A stretch of DNA of 64,000 nt, from NCBI RefSeq assembly GCF_007830235.1, contig NZ_VLKI01000001.1, forward strand, positions 118,464-182,463, given 5' to 3'. The position numbers were made by a program, and so were the translations under genes. The DNA comes from Cytobacillus oceanisediminis. Its GTDB lineage: Bacteria; Bacillota; Bacilli; Bacillales; Cytobacillaceae. How positions within the stretch are numbered: position 1 is the stretch's first letter; every line of letters begins with the position of its first letter. Shown in pieces: positions 7,578 through 17,411 of this stretch. Under the pieces are notes generated by a model, which was given only the letters and a program-made list of their open reading frames with translations, did not search any database and was not told the DNA's origin.

Positions 7578-8816
7578 TTAAATCGCTTCGTTTTTAATCC
7601 CTGCCTGCTGTTCCGCAGGCAAAACAATTTCAATTTTTGTCCCCTCGCCCACTTTGCTGTCTATTGTCAGCCGTCCATTATGGTTTTCGATAATCTTGTA
7701 GCAAATCATAAGGCCCAGCCCGGTGCCCTTCTCTTTTGTTGTATAAAAAGGCTCGCCAAGGCTTGGAATTCGATCTTGGGGAATGCCTACGCCCTGGTCT
7801 ATAAATTGAATGGAAACAGTCTTTTCTGTTTCATTCTTTACTTTTATTTCAATTTCGCCCCCAACGGGCATTGCTTCAATCGCATTTTTAATGATGTTTA
7901 AAAACACTTGTTTTAACTGGTTTTTCTCGCAAATGATCAATGGCAACTCCGTATCATATTCTGCAAAGATTTGGACATTGTTCAGGATTGATTGGGTATT
8001 GCTCAGCGTAATCACTTCGTTGATTAATATTTTTATATTTTGAGATGAATAGATATCTGCAGTCGGTTTGGCCAACACAAGGAATTCACCGACAATTCCA
8101 TTTATGCGGTCAAGTTCTGATAGCACAATATCGAAATATTCTTCTTTTTGGCTGCTGGACTTGAACAGCTGTACAAAGCCTTTTATCGAAGTAAGCGGAT
8201 TGCGGATCTCATGTGCGATGCCGGCAGCCATTTGCCCCAAGAGTGCTAGTTTCTCTGATTTTTGAAGGAGCTGTTCCGTTTGCGCTTTTTTATCAGAAAT
8301 ATCTGCCCCTATGGAAAGAACAGCCTGGCCCCCTTCAAAATCTACATATAAAGACGAAACCTCAACATATCTCATTTTTCCATCTAACTGCTTGATTCTA
8401 TATTCCGAATTATTCAGGAGATTTTTTTCTGTTTTTATATGCTGGTATCTTTCCTGGAAGCGGCCTAAATAATCAAGGTCAATAAAGTCCAAAATCGGCC
8501 TTCCGATTAATTCGTGCTTATCTTTAGCCCCAAGCATAGATACAGCAGATGAATTTGCATATAAGATTTTAGTATCCTTATGTATAAGAACGGAAACTGG
8601 CATTGATTCCAATAATAATTTATAGCTGTTTTCACTTTCCCTGGCTATTTCCCCATAGTATCGGCTTTTGTCAAATTGCCATCCTACAAACCAGGCAATG
8701 ACGGTGAAGATAAAAAAGTCGATTGTTACAAAGGCTTCATTAGAAAAAATGGATTGATATGCAGTAAACATAATAGAAATAAGCACCAATAAAATTTGAC
8801 CCAGTCGATTCTTCAT
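7578..8816 (-). CDS. Membrane PAS-domain sensor histidine kinase (sporulation kinase-like)
   Basis: 412 residues: two N-terminal membrane helices (about 5-25 and 30-46), a PAS domain (about 65-180; KLLLESMPVSVLIHKDTKIL to VLSIGADISDKKAQ), a HisKA domain with phospho-acceptor H in GIAHEIRNPLTSIKGF (about 199-214), and a HATPase domain with N box NIIKNAIEAM, G1 DQGVGIP and G2 GTGLGLMI. Architecture and size match the KinC/KinE-type kinases that feed the Spo0A phosphorelay in Bacillus. No response regulator lies next to it, which also fits an orphan phosphorelay kinase. ATG 8816 follows GAGGA. The signal sensed is unknown. Confidence 0.85.
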   Translation of the reverse strand: MKNRLGQILLVLISIMFTAYQSIFSNEAFVTIDFFIFTVIAWFVGWQFDKSRYYGEIARESENSYKLLLESMPVSVLIHKDTKILYANSSAVSMLGAKDKHELIGRPILDFIDLDYLGRFQERYQHIKTEKNLLNNSEYRIKQLDGKMRYVEVSSLYVDFEGGQAVLSIGADISDKKAQTEQLLQKSEKLALLGQMAAGIAHEIRNPLTSIKGFVQLFKSSSQKEEYFDIVLSELDRINGIVGEFLVLAKPTADIYSSQNIKILINEVITLSNTQSILNNVQIFAEYDTELPLIICEKNQLKQVFLNIIKNAIEAMPVGGEIEIKVKNETEKTVSIQFIDQGVGIPQDRIPSLGEPFYTTKEKGTGLGLMICYKIIENHNGRLTIDSKVGEGTKIEIVLPAEQQAGIKNEAI

Positions 8817-8913
8817 AAATTCCTCAATTATCTAAATTTATTTTTATATTATATTAGCATCAAATTAATCAGAAGAATATAATTTCTGAAAAAATTCTAA
8901 TCCCTTCCTAAAT

Positions 8914-8949
8914 CAAAAAGCCTGCCTGCTGTACAATGGGGGGCAGGCT
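8914..8949 (-). terminator. Terminator or attenuator upstream of the sensor kinase
   Basis: Minus-strand stem AGCCTGCC/GGCAGGCT (8942-8949 with 8919-8926) followed by five T. It lies 100 bp before the kinase start and after a separate terminator of the next operon. It therefore ends either a short untranslated transcript or a kinase leader; a TATAAT box lies near 9079-9084 on this strand. Confidence 0.6.
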
Positions 8950-9123
8950 GAAGAATACAGTTAGTATTATTCCAATCTACTGTTCTGACCACTGGCTTGT
9001 TAAATAGCACTTGAACAGGAAAAAGGCACTAATAAAATAAAAACTTAATAATCACCCTAAAAAACAGTCTTTATATCATTATATCACTTAAGTATACAAT
9101 TACACGAACTCGCAACATGTACA

Positions 9124-9156
9124 TAAAAACCCATCCGATTATCAGATGGGTTTTTA
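9124..9156 (-). terminator. Terminator of the four-carbon acid sugar operon
   Basis: Minus-strand stem ACCCATC/GATGGGT (9145-9151 with 9129-9135) followed by TTTTATG, directly behind the pdxA2 stop codon. Confidence 0.85.
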
Positions 9157-9167
9157 AAATAGGCGAT

Positions 9168-10172
9168 TTAATTCTTAGGAGCAAGTTCCACTGCCTGCCG
9201 CATAGCTTCCATTAAACTTTTTTCGTCTGCAATTCCTTTTCCAGCAATATCAAAGGCTGTACCGTGGTCTACACTTGTACGGATGATCGGCAAACCGACT
9301 GTGATATTAACACCAGCATCCAATCCTAATACTTTAACAGGGCCATGGCCTTGATCGTGGTACATGGCTACGACTATGTCAAAGTCTCCGCGGACAGCTC
9401 TGAAAAACAATGTATCCGCTGGAAGCGGCCCGATTGCATTAATGCCCTCTTCCTGTGCTTTTTCCACACCTGGAACTACTTTTTCATCCTCTTCACCATA
9501 TCCGAACAGGCCATTTTCACCTGCATGAGGATTGATTCCGCACACAGCAATTTTAGGTGATTCAATTCCTGCTTTTTGCAGCGTGTCATGTGCAAGCTTA
9601 AGAACATGGTAGACTCTTTCAGGATTAATCATTTTAACAGCATCAATGATGCCAACATGTGTAGTCACATGGATGACCCGTAAGTTCGGTGCAGAAAGCA
9701 TCATAGAATAATCTTTCGTATTGGTCAAATCCGCTAAAATTTCTGTATGGCCAGGATACATGTGGCCTCCTTTTTGCAAGGCCTCCTTATTTAGCGGTGC
9801 CGTACATATTGCATCAATGCGTTTTTCCTTCGCCATTTTAATCGCTTCAGCCAAGTATTCAAAAGCAGCATGTCCTGCTTCCGGAGACACCTGCCCGATT
9901 GGGAGGTCTGCTGGCAAAAGGTTCAAATCAAGACAGTGAACGACACCATGCTCATAAGCAATCTCATCCAGCTGTTCCGCCTTTACTGGTTTAATAGAAA
10001 GCTTGCTGTCAACAAATGACTTAGCCCGCTCCAGAATTTTACTATCACCAATGACAAGCGGGTTGCTGATTTCATACATTTCTTCGGATGCAAGGCTTTT
10101 TAAAATAATTTCCGGCCCGACACCTGCTGCGTCCCCCATTGTAATGCCTACTACTGGTTTAGTTTGACTCAT
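9168..10172 (-). CDS. pdxA2: PdxA2-type 4-phospho-D-threonate/erythronate dehydrogenase
   Basis: Member of the PdxA family, about 334 residues. PdxA2 enzymes oxidise 4-phospho-D-threonate or -erythronate with NAD and release CO2 to give dihydroxyacetone phosphate. Signatures: GITMGDAAGVGPEI near the N-terminus, metal-binding histidines in YPGHTEIL, INPHAGENG and MYHDQGHGPVK, and the C-terminal RTSVDHGTAFDIAG. A reading from TTG 10181 is possible, but ATG 10172 is correctly spaced from AAAGG. The start overlaps the end of the kinase gene. Being last in a kinase-permease operon separates it from PdxA of vitamin B6 synthesis. Confidence 0.9.
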   Translation of the reverse strand: MSQTKPVVGITMGDAAGVGPEIILKSLASEEMYEISNPLVIGDSKILERAKSFVDSKLSIKPVKAEQLDEIAYEHGVVHCLDLNLLPADLPIGQVSPEAGHAAFEYLAEAIKMAKEKRIDAICTAPLNKEALQKGGHMYPGHTEILADLTNTKDYSMMLSAPNLRVIHVTTHVGIIDAVKMINPERVYHVLKLAHDTLQKAGIESPKIAVCGINPHAGENGLFGYGEEDEKVVPGVEKAQEEGINAIGPLPADTLFFRAVRGDFDIVVAMYHDQGHGPVKVLGLDAGVNITVGLPIIRTSVDHGTAFDIAGKGIADEKSLMEAMRQAVELAPKN

Positions 10173-11466
10173 TGCACTCAACCTTTCTTGTCATATAATG
10201 TATAGCGTTCACCAGGGATTGCTCGCTGCCGAATCCACCGGCTTTTGTAACTGCCCAATAACTTTTTTCTTTACTGCACAAACGTCCAAAAGGCAGCCCC
10301 GGCTCTACTTCCGAATGAAGCTCCATTTCTTGTATACCCAAGGCTAAACATGCAGCCTTTGCTATGTCTCCGCCTGTTAAAATTAGTCCGTTCATCTCCG
10401 GGAAGTCAGTAACGAGTTCGTTTGCAATTTGCCCAAGTCCCTTGGCAATTCTTTCGCCAATCTGCTTTCCGGACAAGTCAAGTGCTTCACCGGCTTCCCG
10501 CGCTGCCTGGCGGTTCTGATCGGATGAATCCACAAAGACAACAATGTGATTTTTTTCATAATTCTTATAAATACCAGAAATGATTTTTTCTATCTCAATT
10601 GTATTGTTCACCAATTGAACAGGATTAATTTCTACAAAATAAGATTGATCAAGCGCTCTTATATTTGAAAGCTGTTTTTTTGTAACCTTGGATAAACTTC
10701 CTGAGATCGTGAGTGTTTTATCAACGTTTACTTCATTATACCCAGCTTCGCTCTGGGAAGTTAATTTCAGCGCATCCGGTAAATATTCAACCAATGCTCC
10801 AGATCCTGTCCAGATAATTTTTTTCTGCAAGCTTGCGAAAATCTCTGCAATTGTCTGCAGATCCTCTTCCCTTTCACTATCACACACAATCCAGCTCTTA
10901 CCCTCAGAAATGGCATTTTCGATAAAATCAAGAATAGCTGCTTTTTCACCGCGGAGCAATTCCAGGTCAAGCAATGCCGCATCTTTTCCTGCATGCTGTT
11001 TTAACATGGCAGGCAAATAACTTTCCGTTACCGGTGTCTTCGGATCCATTCCGAATTCTGTTTTGGTAATTAGTTCGCCATTTACATAGTGATGGCCTGA
11101 AACTGTCGTACGATTCATCTTTGGAAATGCCGGCGCAACCACGATTATGTCTGGATGATATACCGTTTCAAGTGCTGCAAGCTCAACCGGGATATTTCCT
11201 CTTAATGTTGAATCCACCTTTTTGTAAATATGGCTATAGCCCTGTTCAAAAAGAAGAGAAGCGGCTTTTTTCACTGCTTCATATGCTTCTTCTTGTGTCT
11301 TAGCGCGGCTATCGGTATCAACAATTAAGACGTCAGGATTGGATTGAATCCCTTTTTCTGTGAAATCCAGCATAACTGATGCAGTCAGGCCTTTTTTCGC
11401 CAGCTGTACTCCTGAATCATTTGCACCTGTAAAATCATCCGCAATGATTCCAAACTTTTTCAACAC
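10159..11466 (-). CDS. dtnK: Four-carbon acid sugar kinase (D-threonate/D-erythronate kinase)
   Basis: Kinase of the DUF1537/DtnK family, phosphorylating a C4 aldonic acid at O-4. The family opening FGIIADDFTGANDSG with the substrate-binding DDFTGA motif is at residues 5-19. The C-terminal nucleotide-binding domain has GLILTGGDIAKAA and ELHSEVEPGLPFGRL. An upstream ATG (11487) overlaps the AAGGA ribosome-binding site. GTG 11466, ten bases behind it, gives the natural MLKKFGIIADDFTG start and 435 residues. The gene begins 13 bp behind the permease stop and overlaps pdxA2. Whether D-threonate or D-erythronate is the substrate cannot be read from sequence. Confidence 0.88.
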   Translation of the reverse strand: MLKKFGIIADDFTGANDSGVQLAKKGLTASVMLDFTEKGIQSNPDVLIVDTDSRAKTQEEAYEAVKKAASLLFEQGYSHIYKKVDSTLRGNIPVELAALETVYHPDIIVVAPAFPKMNRTTVSGHHYVNGELITKTEFGMDPKTPVTESYLPAMLKQHAGKDAALLDLELLRGEKAAILDFIENAISEGKSWIVCDSEREEDLQTIAEIFASLQKKIIWTGSGALVEYLPDALKLTSQSEAGYNEVNVDKTLTISGSLSKVTKKQLSNIRALDQSYFVEINPVQLVNNTIEIEKIISGIYKNYEKNHIVVFVDSSDQNRQAAREAGEALDLSGKQIGERIAKGLGQIANELVTDFPEMNGLILTGGDIAKAACLALGIQEMELHSEVEPGLPFGRLCSKEKSYWAVTKAGGFGSEQSLVNAIHYMTRKVECNESN

Positions 11467-11479
11467 GAGAACCACATCC

Positions 11480-12472
11480 TTAGCCATTAACTTTCATGAT
11501 GTTTCCTTCTTTAAATTCGTAGCCTTTTCTCTCTAGACGTTTAACTAGGAACGCTATATATAGAGGAAGCAAGATTGCAGTTGTAACAGTCGATGCAGCT
11601 ACTTGGACTGTCGCCAATTCCGCATACTGGGCAAAACCTGCACTAGCTGCTGCAATGGCAGCAGGTGTTGCTACAGCATTGCCGGCAGTTGATCCTTCAG
11701 CGGCACCTACTATCGGATTCCACTTAAGCGCCTTAAACACTAGATACCCTGCAGTACCAGTTACGAATACTGTTAATAGACCAAGAATAATACCTGATAA
11801 TCCGCCTTCAACAATCGCACCAAAGTCAATTCCCATACCTAGAGCGAAAGCGAAGAATGGAATTAGCATAGAGCTTCCTTTATCAAGAAAGTCACGCATT
11901 TCTTCATCCAAGTTACCTAAAACCATACCAACTAAAATTGGAAGTAATACAGCGATAAATGATTGCAGTGAGAACATTCCATCAACAAAGCCCATTGCAC
12001 CAAAGATAGATAGGGCTACCATTGTTAAGAACGGTCCGTCATTTAGTGCAAGGAGTGAATAGGCTGCACGGTCTTCCTTGCTTCCGTATTGACCTACAAG
12101 TGCAACGAACAAACCTCCATTACTGTTTGTCATGGCAGCAATGATCGCAATTGGAGCCAATCCAAGCCATAATCCATTCTCGCCTGCGAACATGTAAGCC
12201 ATTAAACCAAACACCGCACCGACTACCCATTTTGTGGCTAAAAGAGTTGCCCCTTTTCCAACTGAAACCCCAAAGGATTTCACGTTAATTTGAGCACCAG
12301 TGCACAAAAGGAATAAAGCAATTAATGTAGAGGCACCGTTTACAAACAAAGCTTCTGTGAAGTTCCCTATGCGAAGCAAATTAGGAGCAAACGTATTTAG
12401 TATTGCTGCAATTAGCAACGGCACAACCATCATACCGCCAGGAATTCTGTCTAGAGTTGCTTTGATCTTCAT
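11480..12472 (-). CDS. KdgT-family permease, probable C4 aldonate importer
   Basis: 330 residues, about ten hydrophobic segments, of the 2-keto-3-deoxygluconate permease family. Typical pieces are MKIKATLDRIPGGMMVVPLL at the start, TGAQINVKSFG, NGGLFVALVGQYG, NDGPFLTM and GAAEGSTAGNAVATPAAIAA. First gene of the kdgT-dtnK-pdxA2 operon, so it probably imports D-threonate, D-erythronate or a related acid with protons rather than KDG. ATG 12472 follows AAAGGGGATG. Two CcpA-type cre boxes lie upstream, suggesting catabolite repression. Confidence 0.88.
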   Translation of the reverse strand: MKIKATLDRIPGGMMVVPLLIAAILNTFAPNLLRIGNFTEALFVNGASTLIALFLLCTGAQINVKSFGVSVGKGATLLATKWVVGAVFGLMAYMFAGENGLWLGLAPIAIIAAMTNSNGGLFVALVGQYGSKEDRAAYSLLALNDGPFLTMVALSIFGAMGFVDGMFSLQSFIAVLLPILVGMVLGNLDEEMRDFLDKGSSMLIPFFAFALGMGIDFGAIVEGGLSGIILGLLTVFVTGTAGYLVFKALKWNPIVGAAEGSTAGNAVATPAAIAAASAGFAQYAELATVQVAASTVTTAILLPLYIAFLVKRLERKGYEFKEGNIMKVNG

Positions 12473-12517
12473 AATTTTAACATCCCCTTTATTTATGTTT
12501 CAATTTTAAACAGTTAC

Positions 12518-12552
12518 TGAAAACGATTACAGTTATATATTAAACGCTTTCA
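12518..12552 (-). promoter_or_regulatory. Two CcpA cre boxes upstream of the aldonate operon
   Basis: TGAAAACGATTACA (12518-12531; minus TGTAATCGTTTTCA) matches the cre consensus TGWAANCGNTNWCA at every fixed position. ATTAAACGCTTTCA (12539-12552) matches all but its outer pair. Both sit 45-80 bp before the permease start. No sigma-54 type GG-N10-GC promoter is visible here. Confidence 0.7.
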
Positions 12553-12675
12553 ATGCAAAATACAACACTTTTTTTAAAGATAATAGATTCGTATTTTTTA
12601 TAATTTGTTTAATTGTTGCATTTTGAAACAAGTTTAATTATTGCTTTTCCGATAGTACAATATTTATAACTCCAT

Positions 12676-12713
12676 AAAAAAGAAGCTGAACATTATTGTT
12701 TCAGCTTCCTCCA
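12676..12713 (-). terminator. Terminator of the PrpR-type regulator gene
   Basis: Minus-strand stem GAAGCTGAA/TTCAGCTTC followed by six T, overlapping the stop codon of the regulator. Confidence 0.85.
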
Positions 12714-14390
12714 TAAGGTAGAACGGTTGATGCCTAGCCGTTTTGACACCTTTGTTTGATTTTGATCTTCCTCTTCCATAACCGCTTCAATAATCCGTTT
12801 TTCGATTTGGTCCAAGGTTCCTGTTAACAAGCCTTCATCTATTTGAGACGGACGCGGCTGCTTTCGTTTCAGGTGCTTTGCCACTGTTTCTTTCCAAATC
12901 GTATATCCCTTTTCAGCTGTCACAACGTCATACAGAAAGGTTTTTAATTCAGCCGCGTTCCCAGGCCAGTTATATTGTTCCAAAAGTTCAATGGCTTCTT
13001 CTTTAATCTTTATCGCAGAAGTTCCTAATTTCTGATGAAAACTTGCGATAAAGTAAGCAGTCATTGGCCTGATATCCTCCCTGCGTTCAGTTAATGAGGG
13101 GATATAAACACGATTCGCTTCGTCATCAAAAATGGCGGAATGAAAACCTTTTGTTTCACCCTGCAAAGAAAGAATGACCTCTTTTCCAGCCTGAGTCCAT
13201 TGTTTACAATGCTTTACCAATCCGGATCTTTTCTTAGAAGAGATTTCTTCGGCTCCATAAATAAAAATGGTACGAATGTCTTCATCAAATCCATCAGGCA
13301 TCTTCATATTTTCTTCAGCATGGATAGACGCAAATAGCCCCCTACCCTGGTATCTTAAATAATGGATATATCGAGCTATTAAACTCTTGCCAGTACCCGC
13401 CGATCCGATTAATATCCAAAAATTGCGGTTATTGGCTGCAGAAATAGCCCCCAGACATTCCTTCATGGCCTCGCTCTCTTGTATAATCATGGGCAGCTGA
13501 GGAACTGCTTCAATCTTCACATTAGAAGATGGCTGTTTCTCACTTTCAAGCTCTGAAATTACAAACTGGGTAAAGCTTTCCTCTCCTATTTTCAGAGTTG
13601 AGACCCTAATTTTTAGCACTTCCCCTTTTTTGCCGTTCATTGTCACCACTGAGTTAGGACTTTCCATCCGATGAACCAGGGTTCCTAACTGGCTAGGCTG
13701 GACCGGGGGCAAAGTGAACGTATTCCATTGCTCAAACACTTTTTCTCCCTTGCTGTCAGTAACAAGAATGTTTTCCGCATTTGCCTTAAGAATTTCCTTT
13801 AGCAGCTCGTTTTCCATTTGTTTTTTCCTAAAAGAATGATATACCGATTTCGCCTTGTAAAAGGCATCATAAATGGCTTCTCTGCCTGACTGAATAAGGA
13901 TTCCTTCAAGCCCAAATTTAGATGCTGCTTCTACTGTAACCACATCACCCATTATTAGTTCAAAGCCTTTGGATTTAAGCTCAAAGACCAGCCCTTCAAC
14001 TTCCTCTTCCTTCGCTACTGTGAAAACCTCAATCCCTATCTCCAGAATATCGGTTATCGTCTTCGCTCCAAGAGTAATGTTTGAAAACCCAACAATAGCC
14101 TTTTTGCCTGGAAAATCATTGGCCAGCGTTAAAACCCGTAGCATATCATACCCGGATACTTGGACATCAATAACAGGAATGTTCGTTTCCTGCTCAATCA
14201 GCTTGGCTGTGCCCCCACGGCTGATAATTATTTCAGTTCCATTAGCTTCTGCATTTTTCACATATGGGAGAGCATGACCTAAATTTCCTCTTTCAATTTT
14301 AATATCCAAATCATCTTCTTTCCCCCTGCACTCCTCTATTAAAGGAATCATTGCGGGATAAGGAGCAATAAATAACGTTTTTATTTTCAT
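12693..14390 (-). CDS. PrpR-N/PAS/AAA+/Fis regulator of the aldonate operon
   Basis: 565 residues. An N-terminal PrpR_N sensor domain (about 1-190; MKIKTLFIAPYPAMIPL, ISRGGTAKLIEQ, DVQVSGYDMLRVL, IQSGREAIYDAF) is followed by a PAS-like segment, an AAA+ domain (Walker A GSAGTGKS near residue 350) and a C-terminal Fis-type helix-turn-helix (VSKRLGINRSTLWRKLKQ). The AAA+ domain lacks the GAFTGA loop that sigma-54 activators need, and its Walker B (FIYGAEE) is poor. It probably does not drive sigma-54 transcription. A longer GTG start (14399) overlaps AGGTGA; ATG 14390 is preferred. Its upstream position suggests control of the kdgT operon. Confidence 0.8.
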   Translation of the reverse strand: MKIKTLFIAPYPAMIPLIEECRGKEDDLDIKIERGNLGHALPYVKNAEANGTEIIISRGGTAKLIEQETNIPVIDVQVSGYDMLRVLTLANDFPGKKAIVGFSNITLGAKTITDILEIGIEVFTVAKEEEVEGLVFELKSKGFELIMGDVVTVEAASKFGLEGILIQSGREAIYDAFYKAKSVYHSFRKKQMENELLKEILKANAENILVTDSKGEKVFEQWNTFTLPPVQPSQLGTLVHRMESPNSVVTMNGKKGEVLKIRVSTLKIGEESFTQFVISELESEKQPSSNVKIEAVPQLPMIIQESEAMKECLGAISAANNRNFWILIGSAGTGKSLIARYIHYLRYQGRGLFASIHAEENMKMPDGFDEDIRTIFIYGAEEISSKKRSGLVKHCKQWTQAGKEVILSLQGETKGFHSAIFDDEANRVYIPSLTERREDIRPMTAYFIASFHQKLGTSAIKIKEEAIELLEQYNWPGNAAELKTFLYDVVTAEKGYTIWKETVAKHLKRKQPRPSQIDEGLLTGTLDQIEKRIIEAVMEEEDQNQTKVSKRLGINRSTLWRKLKQ

Positions 14391-14781
14391 CACATTCACC
14401 TGAATTTATCTTACCATTCATTTATAGGACACACCAATAAATTAAGAAAAGATCGTTCATTCATACGTGCTCCTTACTAAAACGAGCTAAAAAACCGAAA
14501 GAAAACAATCTGGGCATAATTTTAAATAAAGTTCTTCATATAAAAGATTCGTTTAAATGCCAATTCCCTTCTAAATCTGCATGACCAGCCAGTAGAACGT
14601 TTCCTGAACACTGCGGGATTAGATTTATATACGATTAAATTTTTTATTCTTATTATATAAATTTTTAACTTTTTTATAGAAAAAATAAATTCTATAATAC
14701 ATGATTTTATCTTTGTTTAGACTCACTGATTGCTTTTCTCAACAGAGAAGGCATGATAGATTTAAGAAAGGAGCCAGTCAT
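14391..14781. other. 391-bp intergenic region between proA and the regulator
   Basis: AT-rich, with long A/T runs around 14640-14700. It should contain the promoter of the regulator gene on the minus strand. No clear terminator was found behind proA, and no ORF or repeat is supported. Confidence 0.5.
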
Positions 14782-16017
14782 TTATTTAATTTGTCCGTTC
14801 CCCTTAATCAAGTATTTCGTTGAAGTTAACGCAGTAAGTCCCATTGGTCCGCGGGCGTGAAGCTTTTGGGTGCTGATGCCGATTTCTGCGCCAAATCCAA
14901 ACTCGAATCCGTCTGTGAAGCGGGTTGATGCATTGTGATAAACAGCGGCAGCGTCTACTTCATTTAGGAATCTTTCAACATTCTCCAGGTTATTAGAAAC
15001 GATTGCTTCAGAGTGTTTGGTTCCGTACCGGTTAATATGAGTGATTGCCTCATCCACGCCATCCACCAGTTTCAAAGCGACCTCCATGCCAAGGTATTCC
15101 GTTGCCCAGTCTTCTTCTGTGGCAGGAATGATTTGCTCCCCCGTAATTCCCTCATCCCCATGTATGATAACCCCTTTTTCCAGCAGTGCTGACACAAGCT
15201 CAGACAAAGCAGGCCAGTCTTTATGAGCAATTATCGTCTCACATGCGTTGCATACAGACGGGCGCTGGGTTTTCGCATTAATGGCAATTTCAATTGCCAT
15301 CTTTTTATCAGCACTTTTATCAATAAAAACATGGCAGTTGCCTGCACCTGTTTCCAAAACCGGCACTGTCGAATTTTCCACGACCGTTTTAATCAACTTT
15401 GCACCCCCGCGCGGAATCAGGACATCAAGATATTCATTCAGCTTGAACATATGAGAAGCTGTTTCCCGGCTGGTATCCTCAATCAGCTGAACCGCATCAA
15501 CAGGAAGGTCGCTTTTTTCTAATGCATGATGAATGACTTCTACAATTGCCTTATTGGAATGAATCGCCGTCGAACTGCCCCGCAGCATGACAGCGTTCCC
15601 AGTTTTCAAACACAAGCTTGATGCATCGACCGTCACATTAGGACGCGCCTCATATATCATCCCGATTACACCAAGCGGAACGCGTACCTGCGAAATCAAA
15701 AGTCCATTCGGGCGCTCCCACTCAGTCAAAATCTCTCCGACTGGATCATTCAGCTCTGTCAGCTGAATCAGTGCGTCAGCCATATCCTGCAGTCGCGCTT
15801 CAGTCAATCTCAGCCGATCCAGCAAAGAATCATTCATGCCGTTTTCTTTTCCCGCAGCAAGATCCTTTTCATTTTCTTTTAAAATAAACCCCTTTTCCTG
15901 CATAAGCTGGCTGGATATTAACTCAAGCGCCCGATTCTTTTGCACTGTTGTTAATTTCGCCAATAAAGCCGCTGCTCTCCTCGCTTTTTCCCCTTTTTGT
16001 CTCAACTCCATCATCAT
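14782..16017 (-). CDS. proA: Gamma-glutamyl phosphate reductase
   Basis: Second step of proline synthesis: NADPH reduction of glutamyl-5-phosphate to glutamate-5-semialdehyde, in the cytoplasm. 411 residues, normal for ProA. Signatures: [17 protein letters not shown] (about 118-134), the catalytic cysteine in [12 protein letters not shown] (about 254-265), [12 protein letters not shown], and the C-terminal [22 protein letters not shown] 16017 overlaps the proB stop codon in an ATGA junction, indicating translational coupling. The operon is controlled by the proline T-box upstream of proB. Confidence 0.96.
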   Translation of the reverse strand: MMMELRQKGEKARRAAALLAKLTTVQKNRALELISSQLMQEKGFILKENEKDLAAGKENGMNDSLLDRLRLTEARLQDMADALIQLTELNDPVGEILTEWERPNGLLISQVRVPLGVIGMIYEARPNVTVDASSLCLKTGNAVMLRGSSTAIHSNKAIVEVIHHALEKSDLPVDAVQLIEDTSRETASHMFKLNEYLDVLIPRGGAKLIKTVVENSTVPVLETGAGNCHVFIDKSADKKMAIEIAINAKTQRPSVCNACETIIAHKDWPALSELVSALLEKGVIIHGDEGITGEQIIPATEEDWATEYLGMEVALKLVDGVDEAITHINRYGTKHSEAIVSNNLENVERFLNEVDAAAVYHNASTRFTDGFEFGFGAEIGISTQKLHARGPMGLTALTSTKYLIKGNGQIK

Positions 16018-17135
16018 CTTGTCTCCCTCCTTTTTTGGCTAACCCAGTGATCACGATGGATGACCACACTGCGGTCACTATTCGCAATCAGCATCGCTTC
16101 TGTGCTTGGCAATCCTTTAATTTCGCTTAATTCGTCTGATGAAAAATTAACCTGGCCTCTCCCGATGATATCTCCTTTTGGACCAACAACCTCCACCACA
16201 TCATTAACCAGAAAGTGGCCAGTAATGTCGGTGACACCAGCAGGCAGAAGGCTTTTCCCCTGTGTTAAAATCGCTTGTGCCGCTCCCTGGTCGACTGCAA
16301 TTTTTCCGTTTGGAACTGAATGGAGCGCAAGCCATTGCTTCGATGTCTTCACACTTGCCTGCGAGCTGCTGCCAATATACGTGCCATCTCCTTTGCCATT
16401 GAGAATTTCTTCTAGTTTATCTGGTCCGGTTCCTACCCCGATAAACACCTGCACACCCAAAGCCAATGCTGTACGTGCTGCTTCAAGCTTCGTCGCCATC
16501 CCGCCGGTGCCCACTTTTGAACCTGATCCCGAAGCAGCCTTCATCATATCCTCTGAAATTTCAGTGATAAAGTTGTATTTTTTAGCCTGAGGATTGGTGC
16601 GCGGATTCGAATCATAGATGCCATTGATATCCGTCAAAATGATTAAATGCTGTGCCTGAATCAGTCCGCTGACAAGAGCAGATAGCATGTCATTATCCCC
16701 AAACGCAAGTTCTTCCACCGATACGGAATCATTTTCATTAATAATCGGCAGAACATTTCGCTTCAAAAGCTCAGATAAAGTCGCATTGGCATTTTGATAT
16801 TGTTCCTTGTGAAGGAAATTCTGCCTTGTCAGCAATAATTGCGCGGCAACAATGCCATGTTTTTTAAATTCTTCCGTATAACCCTGCAGCAAAAGACCCT
16901 GTCCGACTGCTGCAGCCGCCTGTTTGCCGGCAATGGTTACAGGGCGTGACGGATAGCCGAGATCGGCAAAGCCCGCGGCCACCGCTCCTGAAGAAATCAA
17001 TATGATCTCATGCCCATGCTTCTTCAGACGAGCAAGTGCATACACATGCTCCTGGAGCTTCTCAATACAAAGTCCGCCATTCGTATTCGTCAGCGAACTG
17101 CTTCCTATTTTGACAACAATTCTTTTCTTTTTCAT
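16014..17135 (-). CDS. proB: Glutamate 5-kinase
   Basis: First step of proline synthesis: ATP-dependent phosphorylation of glutamate. 373 residues, the full-length form with an N-terminal amino-acid kinase domain ([13 protein letters not shown] at 5-17; [30 protein letters not shown]) and a C-terminal PUA domain from about residue 275 ([13 protein letters not shown] onward). ATG 17135 has only a weak GGTGG upstream. A copy of the dispersed repeat is inserted between this start and the T-box terminator, lengthening the leader by about 180 bp. Confidence 0.95.
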   Translation of the reverse strand: MKKKRIVVKIGSSSLTNTNGGLCIEKLQEHVYALARLKKHGHEIILISSGAVAAGFADLGYPSRPVTIAGKQAAAAVGQGLLLQGYTEEFKKHGIVAAQLLLTRQNFLHKEQYQNANATLSELLKRNVLPIINENDSVSVEELAFGDNDMLSALVSGLIQAQHLIILTDINGIYDSNPRTNPQAKKYNFITEISEDMMKAASGSGSKVGTGGMATKLEAARTALALGVQVFIGVGTGPDKLEEILNGKGDGTYIGSSSQASVKTSKQWLALHSVPNGKIAVDQGAAQAILTQGKSLLPAGVTDITGHFLVNDVVEVVGPKGDIIGRGQVNFSSDELSEIKGLPSTEAMLIANSDRSVVIHRDHWVSQKRRETR

Positions 17136-17187
17136 AGCCTACACCACCCAATCTCTGCCCTTTTATAAAGGCTCTGGTAACCTTGCC

Positions 17188-17370
17188 TGTTGATTTCCGC
17201 TCAGGGAAGCTCACCCGAACCGCGGGCGGTCCGACGCTCCTCAAGCATTAAGCCTGCGGGGTCTCCCTTTGAACCGCACTCCTGCAGGACATTAATAAGC
17301 ATCCTTAAACACGGCACGAAGGAAATGCGAAAGCATTTTCGCGGGATTAGCGCCTTCCACTCCAATCAAT
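17188..17370. repeat. Dispersed mosaic repeat, copy 2, inside the proB leader
   Basis: About 183 bp bounded by TGTTGATTTCCGCTCAGG and TTCCACTCCAATCAAT, minus-oriented relative to copies 1 and 4. It contains the GAAATGCGAAAGCATTTTCG hairpin module. It sits between the T-box terminator and proB, so it is transcribed in the proBA mRNA. Confidence 0.85.
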
Positions 17371-17411
17371 AAAGTGTAAAAATCAACATTGAAGTTTAAC
17401 ATAGCCAAAAA

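Noticed and set aside
12473..12692. Sigma-54 promoter for the kdgT operon
   Set aside because: No GG-N10-GC element was found, and the regulator lacks the GAFTGA loop.
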